A stretch of 57,864 nt of DNA from Mnemiopsis leidyi. Its lineage: Eukaryota > Ctenophora > Tentaculata > Lobata > Bolinopsidae. The stretch lies in assembly GCA_000226015.1 (NCBI GenBank), contig JH155950.1:14107-71970 (forward strand), written 5' to 3'. A program made the position numbers and the translations under genes. Below, piece after piece: positions 1 to 11,800 of this stretch. The notes beneath the pieces are model-generated. The model had not been told where the DNA came from. It did not search any database and worked only from the letters and a program-made list of their open reading frames with translations. The first letter of the stretch is position 1; every line of letters begins with the position of its first letter.

Positions 1-28
<28 letters not shown>
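1..28. repeat. (AT)n microsatellite at left edge
   Basis: The window opens with an uninterrupted AT dinucleotide run that continues into AT-rich DNA. The run may extend beyond the left edge. Confidence 0.95.
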
Positions 29-34
<6 letters not shown>

Positions 35-327
35 ATTTAGTATATTTGTAGTTAAAAATATATAAAAAACATATGTTTTTGCTTAAACCATTAGTGACCC
101 ATATGGAACACCGTACGTAGCAGCCGTGCATGTAGCGTGCGCAAGCACCTGGTTGGGTGAACTGTTAAACAATCATGCACTATCGTAGTTTTGTCAATAG
201 TTTTCACCTAACCAGATGCTTACGCACGCTATAACGCTGGTGGCGCGCGCGATCCGATGCGCGCAAAAGTTGTCTCACGTTGTGACCCTTTTCAAAAAAA
301 TTTTAAAAATTTGAAATTTTTTTGGGG

Positions 328-566
328 GGCGTGGCCGCGCTGCGCGCGGCCACGCCGCCGCGCGCTTCGCGCGCGCCGGAGGCTGCCGCTTCGCGGCAGC
401 AGGGCTATGCAACGTGTAGCAACGCAAAAGGGCTCTGGATTGTAGGTTGATAACCTACTGTCGCGGCCATCACGCGCTGTCACGCATTTCTGGCCTTTCG
501 AAGAAATTCTAGACGCGCATCGCCCGTTGAATTTCGAAGAAATTCTAGACGCGCATCGCCCGTTGA
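328..566. repeat. GC-rich hairpin cluster with direct repeats
   Basis: Several perfect or near-perfect hairpins are packed together. One has a 13-bp stem (328-340 with 344-356) and a 3-nt loop; two shorter ones with TTC loops follow at about 360-375 and 382-400. The stretch 370-422 is repeated in direct orientation at 1306-1358. A separate 35-bp direct repeat occupies 496-530 and 532-566. This GC-rich DNA contrasts sharply with the AT-rich surroundings and has no convincing coding potential, so it is probably part of a dispersed non-autonomous repeat family. Confidence 0.75.
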
Positions 567-696
567 GGCTCTGGATAAAGCAGTAAAGCAATTAATATTT
601 TATTTGCTTGACCGAACGAGGGTTGAATAAAGTCAAAAGTCAAGCAACTAACTAACTGCACTGCCACATAACATTTTTTATTTATTGTGTATGTGT

Positions 697-833
697 TGAC
701 GAGATCATTATATCCGTTTTCTCGCCAGAAAGCAATTGTCGAGATGATACCCGACCTGACTCGGATCGCGCGCGGCTCGCAGCATTGCTGCTCTCCTGGC
801 GAGACGTTACGTTAGACGGATATCATCTCGTCA
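697..833. repeat. Inverted repeat, about 137 bp (foldback/MITE-like)
   Basis: The left arm at 697-728 pairs with the right arm at 796-833. The outer arms read TGACGAGATCATTATATCCG and, in reverse complement, TGACGAGATGATATCCG; the inner arms contain CTCGCCAG opposite CTGGCGAG. The internal loop has no ORF. The size and terminal inverted repeats resemble a MITE or foldback element. I could not identify a clear target-site duplication or a family. Confidence 0.7.
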
Positions 834-904
834 AGAAAGCATGGCATGGCAAAGCTTCGAGCCGTGCGCAAGTCGGGTAACACTTAAACAGTGTTTGATT
901 GAAA

Positions 905-1078
905 CATTTGTACATTGCGCACCGTACACCGTACCCTCACGCACATTTTATTCCTGGAGAGGAATGAGGATCGGACAAAGTCAGACATTGTCTGACTTTG
1001 TCCGACCCTCATTCGAAGCGAATAGAGGAGAATAAAATGACGGGAGTGGGGAGGGTGCGCGCTGCTGTACAAGTCAGA
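905..1078. repeat. Long foldback element with a perfect central palindrome
   Basis: The core at 962-1014 is a nearly perfect palindrome centred on GTCAGACATTGTCTGAC. Imperfect pairing extends outward (CATTTTATTC near 945 against GAATAAAATG near 1030) and into arms near 905-945 and 1040-1078. Short ORFs across it are mirror images forced by the palindrome and are not genes. The direct GC-rich repeat copy at 1306-1358 lies just beyond. Confidence 0.75.
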
Positions 1079-1305
1079 CATGAAGAAAAAATTTACTTTC
1101 CTGAAGCATGAAGCTGAAGTATTTTGTGATTTTCTTAATCACTTAAAAACATTTGTGTACATTTACCCAACTCGCTTGTCGCGGTTCGATACGCGGTTAG
1201 ATACGCGGCTCTCGTCAATTACGCGAGAGTCCGGTATTACCGCCAGAAGCGCGACGCAAAACTGCAAAAGCTCACACTGTGAGTCCAATTCCGACTTGTC
1301 TCACG

Positions 1306-1358
1306 CGCGCGCCGGAGGCTGCCGCTTCGCGGCAGCAGGGCTATGCAACGTGTAGCAA
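1306..1358. repeat. Second copy of the 53-bp GC-rich repeat
   Basis: This copy is essentially identical, and in the same orientation, to 370-422. It includes the GCTGCCGC-TTC-GCGGCAGC hairpin. The pair suggests a dispersed element family, or a local duplication spanning 0.9 kb. Confidence 0.85.
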
Positions 1359-1379
1359 ATTCCGACGGGGCCCGCGCAG

Positions 1380-2627
1380 CGCGAGCCATGGCAGGGCTAT
1401 GTTCAATGTTGGCTTATATCATTAGTGATTAGCAATATAACCATGTGCACACTGTGCGAAAATTTGAACGGACGCGCTACGCATTGTATTTGTCGCAAAA
1501 GCTTACACTATTGCATTGACTATTTGAGTATGTTGGCTTAGCAAGTTAGCTGGGTGGTGTACGTTACTGGTTTATTTATTTAGTCCATTGCGCTTCCCAT
1601 GTCATGTAGACATGTCATGTAAACTGGCAGATCAGTGATCAGTTATCATCGGGGTTCGACCCCAAGTTGTGGCAAATGGTGTAGTCAACAGATTGTGTCG
1701 GGCACAGCTTTGGCTGAAAATGCACACTCTGGTTCGTAAGATCAACCCCCTAGAGCTAGTGTAGTGCCTCGGCACGGAGTGGCTCCGTTTTAATGAAAGG
1801 AGATGAGCACCTCAGACTATCTCAGTATCCAATCTGGGTGGGTGAGCGAGAGCTAAATTTTCAGTCGCATTGCATTTTTGCATTGTATTCCTACTGACAT
1901 GATAGTCTAACTCTAGCTCAGAGACTCAAGAAGAACGCGGCAAGTCGTTTGGAGACGACCAATTAGCAATGATTATTAAAATTACGACGTAGAATTGAGA
2001 ATCGCAAAAAATAAACTAGCTTATAGTTGTTAATTTGTTAATATGATAAAAAATATACAAAATTGTCACGTACGCATAAATTCCAAGTAGACAAAAATAT
2101 AATCAATTCGAACCAGAATAGTCATTCATGGTCATTGGTCACTCTAAATCAAGTTCAGAAGATGGTAGACAATGCCTAACCTAAAGATTTATTCGTTATT
2201 GCTTCTACAGCCTAAAATATCTTTAAATTTGTTATGATTGAAACCTAATACATTTCTTCATTAAACATAAACAGGGTAATATTGATTTCACTTTACCGTC
2301 CTTGAGTCCTTCGTTTGAATCGCGAATAAAAATAACTTAAAACAGTTCCCGCCCAATGAAAAGTCGCTTCTATGATTCAATGACATCATCATGACGTCAT
2401 ATTGCTAGTATTTTACACGTTGGAGTTTTCTTGAGATCTGGGACTGTATTCCGCCGAGGCGTATCTGAGAAGGGAAAGTTTTGAATCAGTCAAAAATTAC
2501 AAATATCATTTTTCCACATACTTTGAACAAAATTCAAATGTCAAAGTACTTTAACAAAACCAGTCTGGGTACGCAAAAACAATCAATCAAACAAGATAAT
2601 TTTCTTCAATCAAACAAGATAATTGGT
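1380..2627. other. Intergenic stretch, no gene recognised
   Basis: AT-rich DNA lies between the repeat cluster and the 3' end of the giant minus-strand gene. I see no ORF with plausible composition and no paired splice sites. A B-box-like GGTTCGACCCC occurs near 1652, but no tRNA fold supports it. Confidence 0.5.
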
Positions 2628-2633
2628 TTTATT
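2628..2633 (-). terminator. Polyadenylation signal of the giant Ig gene
   Basis: AATAAA lies on the minus strand, 63 bp after the TGA stop at 2697-2699. It supports that stop as the true 3' end, although the stop overlaps a donor-like AAGTGAGT. Confidence 0.6.
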
Positions 2634-2696
2634 CTAAATGCCTCATCCTACTTCTTAAAATACTTTTAGTAGTACTGCTGACAAAATTTCATTGAC

Positions 2697-2875
2697 TCAC
2701 TTGTTTTCTAAGATGTAGTTATCTTTACCACTAGCGCTACTGATACTACTGCTACTATTATCTGATTTCTTTCTGCTTTTGATGGCACAACAGAAACAGA
2801 CAAGCAAAAAGAGAGCTAAGATGACGATACCTCCGCAGACTGCTATCAAAATCCACATGATAGTCTTACTTTCAC
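2697..2875 (-). other. Exon 68: transmembrane helix and cytoplasmic tail
   Basis: After GESKT comes a single hydrophobic segment, IMWILIAVCGGIVILALFLL followed by VCFCCAI. It is flanked by the basic stop-transfer KSRKK and a Ser-rich tail of about 29 residues ending DNYILENK. The tail is too short for a signalling domain. It has one Tyr (NYIL) and many Ser, so signalling would need phosphorylation or a co-receptor. The stop codon overlaps a donor-like AAGTGAGT, so an alternative longer tail is not excluded. Confidence 0.85.
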
Positions 2876-5800
2876 CTAAATTGCGATTAGTAATAAGTCG
2901 AAAATGTACGTACTTTAATTAATACAGAGACTTTTCATGATTCTTACAAAATTAACAAGGGCTTGAAAAATACCAGTACAAATACCATTATAATTTCTTG
3001 TACTTGTTATCACTTACTCTCGCATGTAGGAACAATTGGTTTAGAGTGATCTGGAGCACAACTGTAAACAGCAGCGTCCTTTATCTTGTATCCATCATCA
3101 CACGTATAATAAACTATCGCCCCTTCCTCAACCTTATTTCCCATCTGAATGCAAAACTTATTAGACTAGATTCAAAAATACGTAGACAGAATGACCAAAC
3201 AGATAGACACGGACACAAAGAGATAGACAGAGCCACAAAGAGATAGACACAGACACACACAGAAAGACACAGGCACAAACAGATAGACACAGACAAAAAC
3301 AGATAGACACCGACAAAAACAGATAGACACAGACACAAACAAATAGACAGACACAAACAGATAGACACAGACACAAACAGATAGACACAGACACAAACAG
3401 ATAGACACAGACACAAACAGATAGACACAGACAAAAACAGATAGACACAGACACAAACAGATAGACACGAACAGACAGACACACAAGACAGCAACTTACA
3501 GGGATGGTGGTGGAGTTAACGTTATCAACTTGCGGGACGGTACAAGTCCTAGTACACTGAGTCTCCGAACTGGATCCCATAGCCAGGGTGGTTTTAGGAG
3601 CAGGACAAGTGACACACTGGGTAGCTCCACTGTTCGGGTTGTAACTTCCAATTTGGCATGCTGCACAGGCTCCGCTGCTGAGGTAGTATCCTCCCGGACA
3701 TGGAACTGAAATTTGGGAGTTTAGTTGAAGGAACTGGAATCAGAGGAACAGTTCGTAGATTAATTACGAGGATAAATGGCCAAAAATGTATCAAAAGAAA
3801 TTTACCATTAAATGGTAGATATTTGTTGAAGAAGTGGACTTTTCAATGCGGACTTACCACAAAGGTTATTCTCCAAGAAAGTATTCGAGGGACAGGTCGA
3901 AACAGGAGCTGCCTTCGTCACCGCACTTGGGCTGAATGTGAGAGTTGTACCTCTCTTTTGTATCTTCATTATCTAGATGTGGACATAATCGTGAGTTAAG
4001 TATGAATAAATCGCAAAATAAGGTTATCAATAAGGTTGTGAATTGACTAATAAAGGGTGAAATAAGTAACTGAAAAAAAATAAATGTATTCGAACCTGCA
4101 TAGCACTTCTTTTCTTCTTATCTGAAGTGACGGTGAAACTGAGCGTATCTTTAGCTGCAGCAATCTCTGTTGCTGAGTTGGACAGGACAGTCGTGTTGGA
4201 CATGTCTGCCATTTGGTTCAGTCTAAATGTCACCTTGAAGGCCTTGTCACTCTCCTTGGCGCAAGTAAAGTTGGCGATGGCACATATTTTGTTTTTCAGG
4301 CAGGAGATCTGCTGGATATCGGTAAGAGTAGTTGAAACTGCAGTTTTCATCTTGGCCTGTTCAGCAGAGTTAGCGCAGTAAGAGGTGGAGAAGGAGATGG
4401 AAACTTCCAGATCGCGGTGTGTGGGGGGCTGGTAGGCTGCACACGAGGGGTAGGTGCTTCTCGACCACACTCCTCCGGACAGACACTCGATTTTCTGGAG
4501 GTTCGTGAGGTGAATATATAACCAGTCTCAGAAAGTTAGCAGCCGGAAATCTAACAATTAGACACACATTCAGCAGGTTGATTTATTCAGGTTGATTTAT
4601 TCAGGTGGCTGAATTTACAGAATTTCAGTTAATAACGCATTTTCCATCACTCCATCAGCTTTACAAGTATCGAAAAATAGCTTCACGTTGGTACTTACAC
4701 TGGTATCTCCCACAGCCCTGTATCCCGTCTCACACGATATCTCGCAAGTAACACCAGTAGTGTATGTAGTAACTACAGCTGCTTTGGCGTTGTGACAGAT
4801 CATAGTGCCACTACTTGGCGTTATCTTGGCACATTGGTTACTTTCTTTCTTTACACACTCAGCAGATTTGTCCCAGCCACTAGTTCCACACGTGAGTGTA
4901 CCTTGCAGGGGAATACCGCGTCAGTTTTAGTTAAAAGGCATAATCATTTATCAATTTGAATTTATTTTAATTTTTCATAGATTTGCATGACTTAATGATA
5001 GAAAGAGAAGCTTGCAATTACAACTTAACGTTCAAATCTAGACAAGAAAACAAGAATAAAGATAAGACAATTACCAGTCCCAACGTTTGTGTAGCCGGTA
5101 CTGCAGTAGACCTGTACCACGTCACCTTGCACGTAGGGCCCGCTGAAGTTAGCGTACGCCTTGCCCCAATGTTCAGTTCCACACTTGGTCTGTATGAAAC
5201 TACATTTAGGGATGGAATGTTGCCAGTTGTTGTTAGAACACGTGATCGTCTCGTGACCATCTAGGCGGTAGTTAGAGTCACACTTGAAGGTGTAGTTCTT
5301 GTTGTTGACGAACGGAGCGCGGGGTGAGATATATCCGGAAGTGAAACTTTTAGTCACGTCAGTACAGTCCCCTGAGAGATGAAAAGTTAGCTTTTCAGGT
5401 GCACTGTTTGGAGCATTTCAATAAAACTTCAGAACATTAAATATAGTACTTTTGGGAAACCTTCTTTTTTAAATGACCGTTTTGTATTTTTAAGAAAATC
5501 CAGGTATTCAAAGAATGTTATGGAACACGTGACTCACCAACAAACTTGCAGGTCGGGAGAGTGGTATTGTAAGAGTAGAAGTTAGTAGTCCCCTCCGGAG
5601 TGGAGCCACACAGAGCTACCTGAGGTCCCGTCAGGTTGAACTTGGTGTTGTTAGTGCAGGAGAAGTTGATGAGGGTTCCTGGAGCAACTTTACTGAGTTC
5701 GCTGACCGGGGTGTAGGTGGCGTTACCGATACTTGGAGTCTTACATCCCTTGGTAACCAGGGTGAAGTTCTTCCTGACCCAGTTGTCCTTGTCAAAGTGA

Positions 5801-8800
5801 AATTGACATGTGTAGGCTACATCTTCAGGAATGTTGAGGGAGAGAGTTGTCTTGCTGTTGCTAGCTGTTGTTACTCCCGTTGTTACCTGGCAGACAGAAG
5901 AGTAGGAATTTGAAATATTGAAAGTATGACTGACGATAAACTTTTGGTATGCGGATATTCACAATTCCGAGATTTTAGCCGTTAGGCGGTTTATAAAGTA
6001 ACGTTTTCCTTACGTTGGTAGAAGACTTGAACCAGTGAGGAGGAAGAGTGAGAGTGTCGTCATTGTCAGTAACTTCACACAACATTGTACTCTGCTGGTT
6101 GAGATCAACCCAGTTGGTGGTTGGGGAGATAGCTTGGTTGTTTAGCTTCATAGTAAACGCTGAAAATTTCTTACATCAGGCACGTGTTACTCTGTTTACC
6201 CACTTTTGCGAGCTGTGCCGTTAAAGATACTTTAACAGGGTCGTTGATAAACCGAAACACCTCAGCTCGATAAACAAGAATTAGACAAAGTTTGAAGGAT
6301 ACGTACTGTACTGCGAGATCACGTTAGCGGAAGTGAAGGTTACTCCGTTAACAGTCGCTAAACACGTGGTGGTCCACTTCTTAGTAACTTTGTCGATAGT
6401 GAGAGTAACCTCCCTGGCGGTGGATGTGGTTACTACGTTGTTCTTGTTAGTTGTGCCGTCAGTAGCTGTAACTTCTAGTTTAGTTAGCAGGGTACCGGTG
6501 TAGGACTCCAGTTTACAGGTTATAGTGGCGGAACTGTCTTTCTCTACTCGCACTTTGTCGATCGTAGTATCTGGCGGAAATAGTGGTGACATTGTAGTTG
6601 AGAGTTGTGACTAATTACCACTCGTTTGTTTGAGTGATCCTAACCGGATCGGTACTAAGACCCTAAAATAAACATACAATGTAGAATATCATATTTAAAA
6701 TCATATCATAACGTCCTAGCCGGCCTCCGAAAACTTAACATTCTTTGTATCTTCGATATGAAGAATAGTAGGAATCGCAGACACCCACTCAATAACACTG
6801 GCAAACTAACAGAAACACAAACAAATAAAGTACACACAAACTATTTTAGAAACACAAAAGTACAAACAAAATATAACATATACACGGGCAAACTCAAAGA
6901 GACGCATGAGCACAAATATACAACTTACAGTAATACTCTACAGCCCTGATAGAATCTGGTGGTTGTAATGGTATGAGTACTTGAACTTAATGTGGTTTTA
7001 CTGCAGATTGAGATCAGTCATCATACTCGATATAGAGAGTGGTAAGATTCGCAGACACCCTCTTAATAATGACTGACTGACAGAAACAGAAACAACCATA
7101 CATACGGACAGAATTACAAACTAACAGAAACTTTAACAAACTAACAGAAACATCAACAAACTAACAGAATTACAAACAAACTAACAGAAGTACAAACGAA
7201 CCACCAGAAGCACAAACGAACAACTCACAGTAATACTCGAGAGCCTTGCTAGCGGAAGCGCTGCTGGCGTGATCACTGCCGACCTTTATCCTGACATTTC
7301 CATCAGTCTGAACACCTTGCACTACAAGGATACTCTCCGCTGCTTGACCTGTCTTGTAACTGTTTGTAATCCCCGTCGTCAGTTTTTTGTCGTCTGAGGA
7401 GCGGCGGAGTTAGGTGGCGGGAAATAAGGCGGCAATGAAAGCGTAGCTTGGATATCAAAACTTGGATATATCCAAGTGTTGCTATCCATCAATATATCGA
7501 AACTTCATTAGGTTCTGCCTTATAGGCTCTGTCAATCCTGTAGGTAAATAACGATGTAGAGTAATAGACGACGTTTTACTTACCGATATACCAGTTGATA
7601 TCATCCACCAGATTGAAGGAGCACTCCCCAATGGTAGCAGTAAATAGAGAACTTCCAGCAGTGTTCCACTTCTGGTTGGACACGCTGATTGAGATCAGCT
7701 CCAGTTTCTTCTGGACTGTGGCAGTGTAAGTACCGTACTTCACTGCACAGCTCATCGTTCCGTCATCTGACACTTTTGTGAAGGAGCCCGCCTGGAAGGG
7801 TAAATGTAAGATAAAAATGTCGAAATGGTAAAACGGATTAGAATATTTCTGTAATATCCCTATTCCCTGGATCAAACTAAAACATTGAAACCTTGCTTTT
7901 CATTTTGCTACAAAGTATACTTCAATAAAAAGTAACATAAATTATCCTGCTCTTTAAGAACTCACATTAGAAGATCCGTTCTTCAGAGAAGAAGTGAAGG
8001 CAGTAGGTCCGGTAACGGTGATGCTCTCAGGAGCTTCCTTGTTGTTGCTAACCAGACACGTGACCGACACGTCACTCCCAGAACTTGTAGTGTACGCGTT
8101 GTCGAATATTATGTCTGCAGGAGGGTGTGGCAATTTAGTGGGAGATTCGTCTTCATTCAGTTGAGAGAAAAGAAACACCATTCTTAGTTAGCTAGTCTAA
8201 ACTCTAAACCAAATGATTAAATGAAGGTTTTTCTTTCTTCTGGAAAGACATGTCGTTTGTCAGCAGCTTCGTATCTGAATCATGCTTCACTTACCAAACT
8301 GGTCAAGATGAAGAGTAACTTTAGCACCAGAAGGATTAACATCGTGTCTTGTTACCATGGCAACGATATCCTTATCTCCTCCCTTGTAACTCTCTAGAAT
8401 CAACTTGGTTGTTACGCCTGTTCCGCTGTACGCTGACTCTATCTTCACCGCTTCTGTTACGTTTGCTTTTGTGTATGATACGTCTGGGGAAATACAAATT
8501 TCAAGTTAAGCCAAAAAACATCTGAAAATCAGAAAATTTTCATGTTCTGTCGAAAGATAATGAGACAATGACAAGACGATCTTTGAACTTAAATTTCCTA
8601 AGAGTTAATAACAATAATCTCAAGTAGAAGTTCTGCTTACCCCCAACAGACCAGACTATATCGTTACTATAGTCAGCTGCAAGACCACTGAAAGTAGCAG
8701 TCAGAGTCACTGTCTCTCCTGTATGTACGTAGACTTTGTTGGAAGGTACGGACACAGTGATGAAGTCTATCTTAGCGACCGTACTGATCGTTTCTTTAGT

Positions 8801-11800
8801 CGGGGATGTAACGTCCACTTTGCACGTGTAGACCAAGTCTTCTGTTATATCTATCTTTTTATACTGAGTTTTTGAAAAGTTAGTTGAAATTGTAGTTGTT
8901 GTTAATAGTACCACACGTGAAAGACGCCTGGCACCTTGGCATTGGGATTGACTGTGTATTTTTTAGAGCATACGCTAAAGAGTAAAAGAGAGTTTGCAGC
9001 ACTATGTAAGACACAGTCTCATCATATCCATGTCAGATTAGATCGTTACCTGGAGAGAGATGAGACCCTTGCCGTGGACACTGTCCCACACATCAGTCAT
9101 AGTCTCGACCTGGTCGCTGTCCACCTCCTCCTTGGTGGGGTAGTAGTACTTCCCGGCCGAGTTGGTCCAGTAGGTAGGTACCGGCTGTTGGTCAAAGTTG
9201 TACATGGAACAGGTAAACATGTAATGGTCCTTGTGTGCCATAGCCTTCGCTTCCACGTCTGGAGGGAGGGGTTTGTTAGAGGGAGAGAGGAGTAACATCA
9301 GTCTACACTCTAAGGAGGATTATCAAGACATTTTCTAGACCCACTTAATCAAACAAAGATTAACAGTCAAGAGCTGACTTACATCTGATGTTCAAGTTGA
9401 TGTCTTTGGAAATCATTTTACCACCTTTTGTTGATTGGCACTTGAGTGACTGAGCATTTGTTATTCTGAAATTAGTTAGGTTAAACGGTATTACGGTTTA
9501 AATTTTTAAACATGCACATCAGCCATAGCAAATAACTATAACCAGTCACCAAAAATAATATTAATGTCAATACAGCCCGCAGAACTTATCCCACCCGGTC
9601 AAAACAAGGATAGAGTTATCGTTAGTGGAAGTAACTCCTGATGTTATCTCCTTGTTATCTCCAGATAACCACTTCCAAGTGGTAGCAGAGCTGGCTGTCA
9701 GTCCGGTTATTGTACAGGTCAGACTGACGGTGTTTCCAGCGTACAGTTTTGTCGTCGGGTTTTGTGTCACTGTCACGTCTGTTGGACAGTGTTTGTAAGT
9801 TTGTAAGTTTGTGCGTAAGTTTGTAAGTTTGTTGGTGCGTAAGTGTGTATGTTTGTTAGTCCTTAAGTGTGTAAGTTTGTAAGTGTCGAAGTTTGTATGT
9901 TTGTTAGTTCGTTAGTCATTAGTGTGTAACTTTGTAAGTGTGTAAGTTTGTTACTTGTTGTATTTTTGGTTTGTGAGATTTGTCAGTTTGCCAGGCTCCT
10001 TCTTTCTCAGTCAGTTTTCAATCCGCCATATATTTCGTTGTTGTAGCGCTGGCCAGCGCGACCGTGGAAAACCCCTAAACTTCAGTTACTAGTAAACAGA
10101 TACCTTTGATCTACTTAAAAACAGACTGACGTCTGACTTACTCACTTACCGTAAGTATCCAGAGTTAGAGCAACGTTAGCCTCCCCAATACTACAGACAA
10201 CATTGGTGTCAACTAGAACTTTGTCCACCACGAAAGTGCTGGTTCCGGTTTTCCCGGCAGAGGTGTCAGCTCCGGCCGTGTTGGTTTTCTGTCCAGTTGC
10301 ACCGCTCCAGATTACTTCGTGTGCAGCTTGGGAGTCGCTGTGAGGAACAAGGTTAAAAAGTTTGACGAGCACGAAGATAAGTAAAAAAAGTTGCCTTGAA
10401 CCCGTTTTTAGCAATAGGCTGAACTTCGAATGTCTCAATTTTCTATGGTTGTAAGGATCACATAAGCCAAAACCAATAACATTCAAGATAAAAGGTGCTA
10501 GAAATCACCTGTAAGCACATGTGAAGGTGTAAGGAGACCCAACAGGGACCGGAGAAGCTGCCGTGGCTGTCAGTTTAATAACATCCACCTTGACACTGCC
10601 GGTAAACTTAGTCTCTCCTATTGTCATCTCGCACGTGTAAGTCTTGTCGGCGGTGACGGGATTTGTCGTCATCGCTGTCGCCGTCAGTATTCCGTTAACC
10701 AGCGGTGTCATCTGTAACATAAACTAAGTCATTATCTTCTGTGACTGAAAGCTTTTCTTAAAAATTTTCAAGGAACACCTATCATGTATATTGCATCTTC
10801 TCTTGAAAACTAGAAATATGGCCAGATGAATGGCCAGAAATATTCCGTAAAAACAGATAAAGACAATGGTTTACCTCGACATTAGCGAACACAGTGGTAC
10901 CGTCCTTGAAGACTACAGTTGGCACCGCACTAGCCCCCATTATCTTGCAGGTAAGTTTTGCCTTTTCTCCCTCGTTTACAGTAGTTAAAGAAGCAGTCAG
11001 CTCTGGAGCGAAAATAAGATTGTAAAGGCTTGGGTAAGATATTGACACTTAAATCTAAGAGTTTCGTAATATAATATTTGGATATAAAATCAAGATCAGT
11101 GTTCAAGAGCACACTCACCAGTAATGTAAGCGTAAAGTTGAACTTTCTGAGTATTTCCATCGGGAGATAAAATAGAGAGGTTAATTAGAGTGTACTTAGT
11201 CAGGGCAGTAATCTCCAGTGTAATCTTGATTATACCCTCCGCCTTCTTAGCGTCATCGATCTCCGACTTGTATGTCCCACTGGGCAGATCCCAACTTATC
11301 TCAGGTCGGCTGGTGAGACCGTTCAGAGTACACTCCATAGTAGCCTTCTGTCCTGATGCCGCCATGCCGGTAGTACAAGATACCGTGTAGAGGTCTATCT
11401 TCTTGGTGAGGGAGACCTCCCCGACTTTACACTTGTAGCTCTTGTCTACTGCTGTTGTTGACGTCACTACTGAGGTGCTGGTGGTAGCTCCGTGTGTGTT
11501 TGTGAAGGAGGTGTGTCCTAACTCTGTAGATTCCTCAAACCATTGCAGCTCTTTCAGAGTCTCCTCTCTAGCTCCGTCCAGATGACAGGTTATAGACTTG
11601 GAACTGGCGGTCAGCAGATACGCATCGTTCATCCTCATCGTGTACATGTCGAAGTAGGTGTCTAGAGTGTAGACGGGGGGTCCACCCCAAGCTATGATAC
11701 ACTGATAACTTGTGTCTTGCTGCACTTTCCCTGCTTTCCAGGTGGAAGTCTTAGTACCGGTAGCAGCGTTGAAGGCAGACTCTGTATCGTCGGTGTTGCT

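Larger units (their letters stand above)
6014..11002 (-). other. Membrane-proximal Ig block, exons 48-60
   Basis: Exons: 10875-11002, 10509-10711, 10150-10337, 9595-9778, 9383-9465, 9050-9258, 8641-8863, 8295-8483, 7966-8114, 7584-7791, 7229-7393, 6307-6570, 6014-6159. The last Ig domain is completed in 5538-5886 (AYTCQF). The small exon 9383-9465 is required to keep frame between 9595-9778 and 9050-9258. For 8641-8863 I chose the acceptor AACTCAG|TATAAA because upstream alternatives break the frame. The domain in the second half of 8641-8863 plus 8295-8483 lacks both cysteines (VTLTATFSG, DIVAMVTR). Confidence 0.7.

Noticed and set aside
1545..1665. tRNA or tRNA-derived SINE (GGTTCGACCCC B-box)
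   Set aside because: No cloverleaf can be drawn around it, and the only A-box-like motif is about 100 bp away.
2690..2702. Splice donor AAGTGAGT at the end of the Ig gene, implying further exons
   Set aside because: It coincides with the stop codon; an AATAAA follows 63 bp on and no further exon is visible in 1-2696. Not fully excluded.
3114..3580. Three overlapping minus-strand ORFs of CVSVCLSV-type sequence
   Set aside because: They are frames of a 20-bp minisatellite, which stays open in several frames; they overlap real exon 3500-3705 only by chance.
8870..8942. Longer exon upstream of 8863 (open frame with VVLLTTTTISTNFS)
   Set aside because: Its candidate acceptors do not match the phase of the preceding exon, while AACTCAG at 8864-8870 does.
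9038..9295. Plus-strand 119-codon ORF at 8936-9295
   Set aside because: Antisense shadow of the real Ig exon 9050-9258. The same holds for the other plus-strand ORFs over Ig exons, such as 18141-18572 and 11717-11977.
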